Of a stretch of DNA of 64,000 nt, positions 17,082-24,345 are shown piece by piece (positions within the stretch are counted from its first letter, which is position 1; every line of letters starts with the position of its first letter). The stretch comes from JALZHR01 sp036388475 (GTDB lineage Bacteria > Acidobacteriota > Blastocatellia > Pyrinomonadales > Pyrinomonadaceae): the NCBI GenBank assembly GCA_036388475.1, contig DASVRT010000094.1, positions 35,529-99,528 on the forward strand, in the 5' to 3' direction. The notes beneath the pieces are model-generated. The model saw nothing but the letters and a program-made list of their open reading frames with translations. It ran no database searches and was not told the DNA's origin. A program made the translations under genes and the position numbers.

Positions 17082-17477
17082 CTAACTTTTCTTATTTTTG
17101 TGACAGCACGCGCCGCCTTTGCAGCAGTCCGCGCCCGGCTGGCAGCAGTTTTCGCCGTCGCCGACGATTGTTACGTTCGTCATATCGACGCTCGTCGTCG
17201 CGTTCGCGGTCGCGTCTTTCTGCTTCATCGGACACGAGTCTTTGTCCTTTTTACAGCACGCGCCGCCCATCGAGCACGCGCCGTCTTTACAGCAATCCGC
17301 CATACCGCAGCACGAATCCGTGTGTTCGGCGACGGTCGAACCGTTTTGCTTGTGCATCGCGCAATGCGACGATGCCGACGACGAGTGATGATTTTGCGAT
17401 TGATTGATTGCGAAAACGACCGCCGCCAGTCCGAAAACCAGCACCGCCGCCAGCGCCGTCAAAATTCTTTTTTTCAT
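17082..17477 (-). CDS. Cys-rich exported protein, probably metal-binding
   Basis: The 131-aa protein has one N-terminal hydrophobic segment (ILTALAAVLVFGLAAVVFAI, residues 4-23), which acts as a signal peptide or anchor. The remainder is strongly enriched in Cys, His, Asp and Lys, with repeated CC pairs: SCCGMADCCKDGACSMGGAC, ENCCQPGADCC and KGGACCHKN. It resembles many small unannotated heavy-metal or copper-responsive proteins, but no named family is certain. AAAGGA precedes the start. A second Cys-containing exported protein lies directly upstream on the same strand, so the two may be co-regulated. Confidence 0.75.
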   Translation of the reverse strand: MKKRILTALAAVLVFGLAAVVFAINQSQNHHSSSASSHCAMHKQNGSTVAEHTDSCCGMADCCKDGACSMGGACCKKDKDSCPMKQKDATANATTSVDMTNVTIVGDGENCCQPGADCCKGGACCHKNKKS

Positions 17478-17564
17478 TGTTTTTCCTTTCGTAATTTAGA
17501 GATTAAGCCTCAGATTTGCCGAAACTTTTGCGCCTCGGCGTGAAAATAAAAGCCGGGCTTTTGT

Positions 17565-17981
17565 CTAAATTCTGAACACGCAGTTTTTCAGATAAGTGCT
17601 GCCGCGATTGTGAACGAGCGGTTGGTAAATTTTTGGAGATTTTATGCTCTCGACGACGAATGAAAACTTCGGCGCGGAAATTTCGGCGCTCGCCGCCGCT
17701 GTCGCGACCTGCGGAATTTTTTCAATCTTTCGCGCCTTGTCGAAAACTTTCGGCAGAAAGCCGCAGCAGCCGAACGCCTGGCTTTCCTTTTGAAATCGCG
17801 CGAAATCAAGATTATTTTCGCCGCCTGACTGCTTGTCGCAATGACTCGTTTTGGCGAGCGGGCAGCTATCTGTTCCAGCCGCCTGCGTTTCCATATTTCC
17901 GCAGCAAAACAAAAGCACGATGCCGCTCAGCCAGATGACGAGCACGCTTGAAATGATTCGCTGTGAAAAGCCGGGTTTCAT
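17565..17981 (-). CDS. Small Cys-containing membrane/exported protein
   Basis: From MKPGFSQRII (17981) the product is 138 aa; a longer TTG-initiated form to 18026 is possible. Residues 9-27 (ISSVLVIWLSGIVLLFCCG) form a signal-anchor ending at a CC pair. The exported part has CPLAKTSHC and FGCCGFLPKVFDKARK, and ends with GSTYLKNCVFRI. A similar C-terminal YLKNCVF ending is, in my recollection, common among small proteins encoded with copper resistance genes, but this is unverified. It lies 88 bases upstream of the Cys-rich gene on the same strand. Function is unknown. Confidence 0.6.
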   Translation of the reverse strand: MKPGFSQRIISSVLVIWLSGIVLLFCCGNMETQAAGTDSCPLAKTSHCDKQSGGENNLDFARFQKESQAFGCCGFLPKVFDKARKIEKIPQVATAAASAEISAPKFSFVVESIKSPKIYQPLVHNRGSTYLKNCVFRI

Positions 17982-18084
17982 CAACTGTAAAGTAACAGAA
18001 AAATGTTTTACTGTCGAGTTTTTCAAATATTAAATCCGGCAGTTTATGAACAAGACGATTTACTTTTCGGATAAATGGAAAATA

Positions 18085-19185
18085 TCAGACGTTAAACCGA
18101 AAGTTCACCACGTCGCCTTCCTGCATCACGTAATCTTTGCCTTCCAGCCGCGCCAAGCCTTGTTCCTTCGCCGCTTTTTCCGAGCCGACGCGCAATAAAT
18201 CGTCGTAGGAAACGATTTCGGCGCGAATAAATCCGCGTTCGATGTCCGAGTGAATCTCGCCCGCCGCCTGCGGCGCTTTGGTCCCGATCGGAATCGTCCA
18301 CGCGCGAACTTCCTTTTCGCCCGCCGTCAGAAACGACATTAAACCGAGCATTTTATAAGCCGATTTTATAAGGCTGTCGACGCCGCTCGACGTGACGCCG
18401 GCGTCTTTTAAAAATTCGCTGCGTTCTTCCGGTTCGAGCGCGACGAGTTCGGCTTCGAGCTTGGCGCAAATCACGACCGTCTCCGCGTTTTCCTGCGCCG
18501 CGTGCTCTTTGACGGCTCGCACGTGCGGGTTTTCGTCCGGGTTCATCAAAGAATTTTCGTCAACATTCGCCGCGTAAATCGTCGGTTTCGAGGTCAAAAG
18601 AAACCAGCTTCTGACGCGTTCTTTTTCGTCGTCCGATAAACTGACGCTGCGCACGGGTCTGCCTTCTTCGAGCACCGGCTGAACTTTATCCATAATTTCG
18701 AGGTCGCGTTTCGATTCCTTGTCGCCGGATTTTGCCGCCCGCCCGGCTTTTTCGCGTCGTTTCTCAAGGCTCGCCAAATCCGCCAGCGCCAGCTCAATCT
18801 GAATCGTCTCGATGTCGCGAATCGGATTGACCGAGCCTTCGACGTGGACGATATTTTCGTCTTCAAAACAGCGCACGACCTGAATCACGGCGTCGGTTTC
18901 GCGGATGTTGGCTAAGAATTGATTGCCCAAGCCCTCGCCTTTCGACGCGCCGCGCACCAGCCCGGCAATATCGACAAATTCGACCGTCGCGGGCACGACC
19001 TTCTGCGCCTTGTTCATTTTTTCCAGAACGGCGAGCCGCTCGTCCGGCACGGCGACGACGCCGACATTCGGCTCAATCGTGGCGAACGGATAATTGGCGG
19101 CGAGCGCCGCTTCCTGCGCCGTCAGCGCGTTAAATAAAGTAGATTTTCCAACGTTGGGCAATCCAACGATTCCGGCTTGTAACAT
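18085..19185 (-). CDS. ychF: Obg-like ATPase YchF
   Basis: The 366-aa protein is a full-length YchF/OLA1. P loop GLPNVGKSTLFNALT (residues 7-21) and VDIAGLVRGASKGEGLGNQFL (about 71-91) are the switch regions, followed by the coiled-coil insert (about 130-170) and NVDENSL at the nucleotide-specificity site (NxxE, which favours ATP over GTP). The C-terminal TGS-like domain contains GTKAPQAAGEIHSDIERGFIRAE and DYVMQEGDVVNFRFNV. The family is nearly universal and binds ribosomes, with roles in stress translation. The start MLQAGIVGLPN is unambiguous. Confidence 0.97.
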   Translation of the reverse strand: MLQAGIVGLPNVGKSTLFNALTAQEAALAANYPFATIEPNVGVVAVPDERLAVLEKMNKAQKVVPATVEFVDIAGLVRGASKGEGLGNQFLANIRETDAVIQVVRCFEDENIVHVEGSVNPIRDIETIQIELALADLASLEKRREKAGRAAKSGDKESKRDLEIMDKVQPVLEEGRPVRSVSLSDDEKERVRSWFLLTSKPTIYAANVDENSLMNPDENPHVRAVKEHAAQENAETVVICAKLEAELVALEPEERSEFLKDAGVTSSGVDSLIKSAYKMLGLMSFLTAGEKEVRAWTIPIGTKAPQAAGEIHSDIERGFIRAEIVSYDDLLRVGSEKAAKEQGLARLEGKDYVMQEGDVVNFRFNV

Positions 19186-19341
19186 AAAAATTTAATTGTT
19201 AATGATAAATGGTTGAATATTTGTTCAATATTCAAAACGATTATTGTAACCTTTAACCGTAATTTTGAGAAATCGGCAAATTGTGGCTTAATTTTGACGG
19301 AAAATTAACCATAAGTTAGCGTCAATGAACGCGGATTATTT

Positions 19342-21369
19342 ATGTTTGTTTCTTTAGTCATTATTCTACTTATAACCTTAAGCGGTTTAGCGCTGACGTA
19401 TCTTTACGACGAAGATGCGCCGCTGCTCGTGCGTCTCGGCGCGGGAAACGTCATCGGCGCGGCGTTGTTTTCGCTGGTCGTGTTTCTCGTCGGATGTTTT
19501 TTCGGGATGACGCGTGCGACGGTTTTGTTTTCGCTGGTTCTCGCGCTTTTGCCTTTGGGTTTGTTTACCGGAAAAGATTTTCGTGACGGGTTTTTCGCGA
19601 ATTTTAACGACGCGAAGAAAACGCTCGATAATGCCGGCTGGAACAAGGTTTTGAATTTCGCTTATTACGCCGCGCTTCTGCTGGTTCTTTATTTTTTCTT
19701 CGACCGCGCGATGCTTGAGACGAAGGACGGAATTTACACGGGCGGCTCGCAGAATCTGGGCGATTTGCCGTTTCATCTCGGAGCGATTTTCTCTTTTACC
19801 GAAGGCAATAATTTTCCGCCGGAAAATCCGTCGTTCGCGGGCGCGAAATTCACTTACCCGTTTATGGCGGATTTGATTACGGCTGGTCTCGCGAAACTCG
19901 GCGCGGGCGTTCGCGAGGCGATGCTGATACAAAACGTGTTTTGGGGATTTGCGCTTATTGTTTTGCTGGAAAGATTTGCGCGCAAATTGACGGGAAGCCG
20001 TCTGGCGGGAAAAATAACGCCTTTGCTTTTATTGTTTTGCGGCGGCGCGGGATTCGTGATTTTTCTGCGCGATTACTGGCAGGACGGCAGAAGCTTTTTT
20101 GAGTTTTTGTGGAATCTGGAAAAGGACTACACGATTCGACCCGAAGGCTTGCGCTGGGGAAACGCGCTGGTCGTGCTCTTTATCACGCAGCGCAGCTTGC
20201 TTTTAGGCTTGCCGTTAACGCTGATTGTTTTGACGAAGCTTTGGGAGTTATTTTCAAGTGAAAATGTGAAAAAACGGAAAAGTGAAAAAGTAGAAGATGC
20301 GCCCGAAACTCAAACCGGCTTTTTCACGTTTTCACGTTTTCGCTTTCCCGTTTTTTTCGTCGGACTTTTAGCGGGAACTTTGCCTCTGATTCACGTTCAC
20401 AGTCTGGCGGTTTTGTTTCTCGTCTGCGCGATTTTATTCTTTTTTAGTCTGGAAAAATGGCAGGAATGGCTTGCGTTCGGCGTCGCGGTTTCAATCGTCG
20501 CCGTGCCGGAATTAATCTGGGTGATGACCGGCAGCGCGACGCGTCTGAGCGAATTCGTCGGCTGGCATTTCGGCTGGTCGGCGGGCAAGGAAAATTATTT
20601 TGTCTTTTGGGCGAAAAATTTAGGACTGTTTATACCGTTGCTGGTGGCTGCGCTTTTTGTGCTTTTGAACCGCCGGAACGCGGAAGAAAGCGGTCAGCCG
20701 GAAGCCGAAAACCGAATTGCAAAGGACGAAGGACAAAGGACGAATGACCTTTTGATATTTTACCTCCCGTTTGCCTTGTGTTTCGTGGTTCCGAATCTCG
20801 TCAAGCTCGCGCCGTGGGAATGGGACAATATCAAGGTTTTGATTTACTGGTTTGTCGCGTCCGCGCCTCTGGTCGCGTGGCTTTTGGTTTGGCTTTGGGA
20901 AAAGGGAGCTGCGTTTAAAATCGTTTCGGCGGCGTGTTTGCTGGCGTTGATTTTTTCGGGCGCAATCGACGTGTGGCGGGCGATTTCGGGACAGGTCAAT
21001 TATCAGGTTTTCAGCCGCGACGCGGTGGCGATCGCCGAACAAATCAAGCAGAAGACGCCGCCGAACGCTTTATTTTTAAACGCGCCGACTTATAATTCCG
21101 CCGTCGTGCTGGCGGGCAGGCGTTCCTTGATGCGTTATTCGGGTCATCTTTCGTCTTACGGCATCGAATACGAGCCGCGCGAATCGGAAGTCAAGCGCAT
21201 CTACGAAGGCACGGCGCTGGCGGACGCTTTTTTGAAAAAAAATAACATCGAATATGTTTTAATAAGTCCTGAAGAAACGGGAAATTTAGATAAAGTCAAC
21301 GAGGCATTTTTTGAAAAATACCCGAAAATTGCGGAAATCGGATTGTATAAAGTTTATAAAGTGAAATGA
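19342..21369 (+). CDS. Polytopic membrane protein, glycosyltransferase-like
   Basis: The 675-aa protein has about twelve or more hydrophobic segments starting at residue 3 (VSLVIILLITLSGLALTYLY). Its layout, with a loop containing DLPFHLGAIFSF and HVHSL and a soluble C-terminal domain (PPNALFLNAPTYNSAVVLAG, then VLISPEE and KIAEIGLYKVYKVK), resembles GT-C-type lipid-linked-sugar transferases and DUF2298-type proteins. It is coupled by a 4-base overlap (21366-21369) to an Agl23-like gene, supporting a joint role in glycosylation or glycan flipping. Two cytoplasmic-type loops (about residues 306-339 and 450-470) are encoded by simple palindrome-like sequence, discussed separately. Confidence 0.75.
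   Translation: MFVSLVIILLITLSGLALTYLYDEDAPLLVRLGAGNVIGAALFSLVVFLVGCFFGMTRATVLFSLVLALLPLGLFTGKDFRDGFFANFNDAKKTLDNAGWNKVLNFAYYAALLLVLYFFFDRAMLETKDGIYTGGSQNLGDLPFHLGAIFSFTEGNNFPPENPSFAGAKFTYPFMADLITAGLAKLGAGVREAMLIQNVFWGFALIVLLERFARKLTGSRLAGKITPLLLLFCGGAGFVIFLRDYWQDGRSFFEFLWNLEKDYTIRPEGLRWGNALVVLFITQRSLLLGLPLTLIVLTKLWELFSSENVKKRKSEKVEDAPETQTGFFTFSRFRFPVFFVGLLAGTLPLIHVHSLAVLFLVCAILFFFSLEKWQEWLAFGVAVSIVAVPELIWVMTGSATRLSEFVGWHFGWSAGKENYFVFWAKNLGLFIPLLVAALFVLLNRRNAEESGQPEAENRIAKDEGQRTNDLLIFYLPFALCFVVPNLVKLAPWEWDNIKVLIYWFVASAPLVAWLLVWLWEKGAAFKIVSAACLLALIFSGAIDVWRAISGQVNYQVFSRDAVAIAEQIKQKTPPNALFLNAPTYNSAVVLAGRRSLMRYSGHLSSYGIEYEPRESEVKRIYEGTALADAFLKKNNIEYVLISPEETGNLDKVNEAFFEKYPKIAEIGLYKVYKVK
20258..20357. 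repeat. gtgaaaa-type palindrome inside a coding sequence
   Basis: Repeated gtgaaaa motifs (20258-20291) are followed by the mirrored ctttttcacgttttcacg-type arm (20319-20357). The palindrome is read in frame as a Lys-rich stretch followed by a Phe/Arg/Ser stretch within the glycosyltransferase-like gene. The same motif family forms intergenic elements at 29731-29770 and 47843-47932. Confidence 0.75.
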
Positions 21370-23309
21370 GTCCAAAAAAGAATAAAGTTGAAAGCAATCA
21401 GCAGCCGGCAGACAGCAGTCAGCGACCGGAAATCGGCTATGAGCAATCGGCGTTCGGCGGTGAGCAGCCGGCGTTCGGCAATCGGCAATCGGCAGTTGGC
21501 GGGCAGGAAGAAAACTCGCTCGACTCTTCGTTCTCGACTTCAAACTCGCTATGGCTGGTCGGTTGTTCGGTCATCGCCGCGGTCGCCGTGTTTCTGCGAT
21601 TTTACGATTTGCTTTTAAAGCCGCTGCATCACGATGAGGGCGTCAACGGTTTTTTTCTGACGACGCTTTTCCGCGAGGGCGTTTACAAATACGACCCGAG
21701 CAATTATCACGGTCCGACGCTTTATTATATCGCGCTCTTTTTCACGAAAGTCTTCGGTCTGGAAACTTTTCCGATTCGCGCCAGCGTCGGCGTTTTCGGT
21801 ATTTTGCTCGTTCTGCTGACGTTTTTTCTGAGAAGATATATCGGCACCATCGGCAGCCTGGTCGCCGCGCTGCTTATCGCGCTCTCGCCGGGAATGGTTT
21901 ATGTCTCGCGCTATTTTATCCACGAAATCTTTTTCGTTTTTTGCAGCTTCGGCATCGTGCTCGGCGTTTTGTTTTTTATCGAAGGCAGAAAGCCCGGCAT
22001 CTGGGCGACGGCTTGGATGGCTCTGCTTCTTCTCGTCTGTTTTCTGCCGCCCGCGCTGAATATCGTCGCTTTATTCAAATTACAGAACGAAACGACCGTC
22101 TGGATTCTGCGCGCCGGATTTTTTATGGTCGAAGCGATGCTGGTTTTTCTGGTGATGCGGATGCTGCTGGAATGGAATGAGGGCAGGGCGGTTTACTTTT
22201 TGCTGGCGTCGGCTTCGACGGCGTTGTTTTTCGCCACGAAAGAAACGGCTTTTATCACGCTCGGCACGATGCTGATTGCCTGCGCCTGCGTCTGGATTTG
22301 GCGCAGGCTTTACGGCGGAATGTTTGGTGCCGGTATCGGCGAAGACAATCTCGCGCCGGTAACGCTGACGTGGAAAACTTTTCGTGAACGCCTGGGCGAC
22401 GGCGCTGATTTATTGCTTTTGACGGTTGCCGCCGTTGCTATTTTTATTTACGTCAGCGTCTTGTTTTTCTCCTCGTTTTTCACTTATGCCGAAGGCGTCA
22501 CGGGCGCGATTAAGGCTTACGCCTTCTGGACGAAAACCGGCACGGGCGACCACACGCAAAACGGCAATCTGGCTTATTTAAAATGGCTCTGGAAGATTGA
22601 AGCGCCGATTCTGTTTCTGTCGGCGCTCGGCACTCTGATTGCTTTCGTCAAAGCTCGTCATCGTTTCGCGATGTTCACCGGACTCTGGGCGTTCGGGCTT
22701 TTTCTGGCTTACACGATTATTCCGTATAAAACGCCGTGGCTCGCGCTTTCGTTTATTTTGCCGATGTGCCTGGTCGCCGGTTACGGCATCAACGAATTGT
22801 TTGCTTCGCGCGACGGCGCAATGAAAGGCATCGCGGCGCTGCTGCTGGCGGCGGCTATCGGGATTCTGGGTTATCAAACGACGGATTTAAACTTTAACCG
22901 CTACGACGACGACACGATGCCGTATGTCTACGCGCACACGCGGCGCGGTTTTCTCGACCTTATCCGGCAGGTCGAATATTACGCCGAAAAAAGCGGGAGG
23001 GGAAAAGACGCGACCATCGAAGTCGTTTCGCCCGATTACTGGTCGATGCCGTGGTATACGCGTCATTATTCGCACGCCAATTATCACGGGCATATCGTGG
23101 ACGCCAACACGGCGGAGATGATTGTGGCGAAAAAAGGCGACCAGGACAATGACGTTATGCAGAAATATTCAACGCATTATAAATATGCGGGCGAATATCC
23201 GCTGCGTCCCGGCGTGGATTTGATTTTATTGGTCAGACGCGATTTAGCCGACATCAGCGCGCGCGAACTCAAAGACGTCGAAGGAATGCCGCCGGTAACG
23301 GCGAAATAA
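21366..23309 (+). CDS. Agl23-like glycosyltransferase/flippase-associated membrane protein
   Basis: The 647-aa protein overlaps the preceding gene by ATGA. After a hydrophilic N-terminal tail of about 55 residues, TM segments begin at SLWLVGCSVIAAVAVFLRFY. The GT-C motif with acidic residue is visible as PLHHDEGVNGFFLTTL, followed by YDPSNYHGPTLYYIALFF, matching the TIGR03663 (Agl23-related) family that transfers or flips lipid-linked sugars. The soluble C-terminal domain contains VVSPDYWSMPWYTRHY. The N-terminal tail (residues 8-48, rich in Gln, Ser, Gly and Ala) comes from repeated caatcggc-type sequence. Together with the gene upstream it likely forms a two-gene glycosylation unit. Confidence 0.85.
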   Translation: MSPKKNKVESNQQPADSSQRPEIGYEQSAFGGEQPAFGNRQSAVGGQEENSLDSSFSTSNSLWLVGCSVIAAVAVFLRFYDLLLKPLHHDEGVNGFFLTTLFREGVYKYDPSNYHGPTLYYIALFFTKVFGLETFPIRASVGVFGILLVLLTFFLRRYIGTIGSLVAALLIALSPGMVYVSRYFIHEIFFVFCSFGIVLGVLFFIEGRKPGIWATAWMALLLLVCFLPPALNIVALFKLQNETTVWILRAGFFMVEAMLVFLVMRMLLEWNEGRAVYFLLASASTALFFATKETAFITLGTMLIACACVWIWRRLYGGMFGAGIGEDNLAPVTLTWKTFRERLGDGADLLLLTVAAVAIFIYVSVLFFSSFFTYAEGVTGAIKAYAFWTKTGTGDHTQNGNLAYLKWLWKIEAPILFLSALGTLIAFVKARHRFAMFTGLWAFGLFLAYTIIPYKTPWLALSFILPMCLVAGYGINELFASRDGAMKGIAALLLAAAIGILGYQTTDLNFNRYDDDTMPYVYAHTRRGFLDLIRQVEYYAEKSGRGKDATIEVVSPDYWSMPWYTRHYSHANYHGHIVDANTAEMIVAKKGDQDNDVMQKYSTHYKYAGEYPLRPGVDLILLVRRDLADISARELKDVEGMPPVTAK

Positions 23310-23357
23310 ATTAACCGCTGATTACGCGCCCGGCTTAAGACAGACGGAAACGCGGGC

Positions 23358-23422
23358 GGTAAAAGTAGAAGCGGTAAGTAAAAGAACCGAACTTAGAACT
23401 TACCGTTTACCGCTTACCACTT
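23358..23422. repeat. Palindromic ggtaa-type element between convergent genes
   Basis: Repeated ggtaaaagtagaagcggtaag is mirrored by cttaccgtttaccgcttacc before the mgtC stop. It probably ends both transcripts. Confidence 0.55.
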
Positions 23423-23433
23423 TTTTTAATGTT

Positions 23434-23946
23434 CTATTCGTCGCTATTTTGACGCGCGTTAGTTTGCTTATCATTCGTTTTCTGTTCTTTGTTAATCTGA
23501 AACTCGATTTTTCCGGCGAGCGTCAAAATAATCAGCGTCAGAATCGTGCTGAATATCGCCAAGCCCAAAGCGCCCAAGCCGACCGCGACGCCGATAGCCG
23601 CCGCCATCCAGACGCCCGCCGCCGTCGTCAGCCCCTGAATATCGCGTTCTTCATTTATTTTCAGAATCGAACCCGCGCCGATAAAACCGATGCCCGTCAC
23701 AATGCCCTGAATGACGCGCGATAAACCGTCGGAATTCATCCCGTAGCCCGAACCAGCCAGCACAAACACACAGGTGCCGAGCGTCACCAGAATATGCGTC
23801 CTGAGTCCTGCCGGTTTACCGACCCGCTCGCGCTGAAACCCGATAACCGCACCAAGCAGCGTCGCGGCAATCAACCGGATAATGACGTGAACAAGCTGTC
23901 TTGTATCCGGCAAGCCGGAGGTTAATTCTTCCCAGAAAATATCCAT
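23434..23946 (-). CDS. MgtC/SapB-family membrane protein
   Basis: The 170-aa protein has the MgtC pattern: an N-terminal helix (RQLVHVIIRLIAATLLGAVIG), then FQRERVGKPAGLRTHILVTLGTCVFVLAG, then VIQGIVTGIGFIGAGSILK, ERDIQGLTTAAGVWMAAAIG and a final hydrophobic segment. The R-x-x-x-G-x-R-T signature with PAGLRTH is diagnostic. MgtC proteins modulate magnesium homeostasis and, in pathogens, F-type ATPase; this copy lacks the C-terminal ACT-like domain of some members. The tail after residue 150 is hydrophilic. It is transcribed convergently to the Agl23-like gene, separated by a palindrome. Confidence 0.92.
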   Translation of the reverse strand: MDIFWEELTSGLPDTRQLVHVIIRLIAATLLGAVIGFQRERVGKPAGLRTHILVTLGTCVFVLAGSGYGMNSDGLSRVIQGIVTGIGFIGAGSILKINEERDIQGLTTAAGVWMAAAIGVAVGLGALGLAIFSTILTLIILTLAGKIEFQINKEQKTNDKQTNARQNSDE

Positions 23947-24074
23947 TTTTCCCCTTGTAATTGTAATGACCGAAATACTTTCTGTTAAGTTTATGTTAAA
24001 TCCTTGTTACATTTCAATTTTTGATTCAAACCGCAAAGCGGGATTTTAGGCAGAACACAAATAAAAACGTCGAA

Positions 24075-24096
24075 GCGGCGATAAAGGAATCGCCGC
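24075..24096 (-). terminator. Hairpin after the herA-small gene pair
   Basis: GCGGCGAT (24075-24082) and ATCGCCGC (24089-24096) are exact inverted repeats around 6 bases. On the minus strand a short T run follows 7 bases later, consistent with a terminator for the genes at 24159-26043. Confidence 0.55.
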
Positions 24097-24158
24097 CGGA
24101 TAATTGCGAGATTGTACCGATGATACTTAACGCATAAACTTTCGCCGGATTGGCACAG

Positions 24159-24338
24159 CTAGAAGAGCGGCTTGCAGGGGCGCAAATATTGTTTCAATTC
24201 CATAGGGTTCGGAGAGTGCATCAGACAGTAATCATTATTATCAAACTTCTCTAATTCGCCTTTACAAAAAGAGCGGAAATCGTTTTCTTTTTTACTTTCG
24301 CCGGCATTCTCTATGCAAAAACACTTTTTTTCTTTCAT
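24159..24338 (-). CDS. Small Cys-containing protein downstream of herA
   Basis: The 59-aa product starts at MKEKKCFCIENAGE (24338), with a GAGGTG ribosome site located over the herA stop, so it is translated from the herA message. It has four Cys (CFC near the N terminus, FCKGE, RPCKPL), plus a YCLMHSPNP segment that could help form a small zinc site. Similar C-x(n)-C-x(n)-H stretches occur at the N termini of some pentapeptide-repeat proteins, but no repeat follows here. It may be a short metal-binding adaptor or a truncated remnant. Function is unknown. Confidence 0.55.
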   Translation of the reverse strand: MKEKKCFCIENAGESKKENDFRSFCKGELEKFDNNDYCLMHSPNPMELKQYLRPCKPLF

Positions 24339-24345
24339 AAACACC

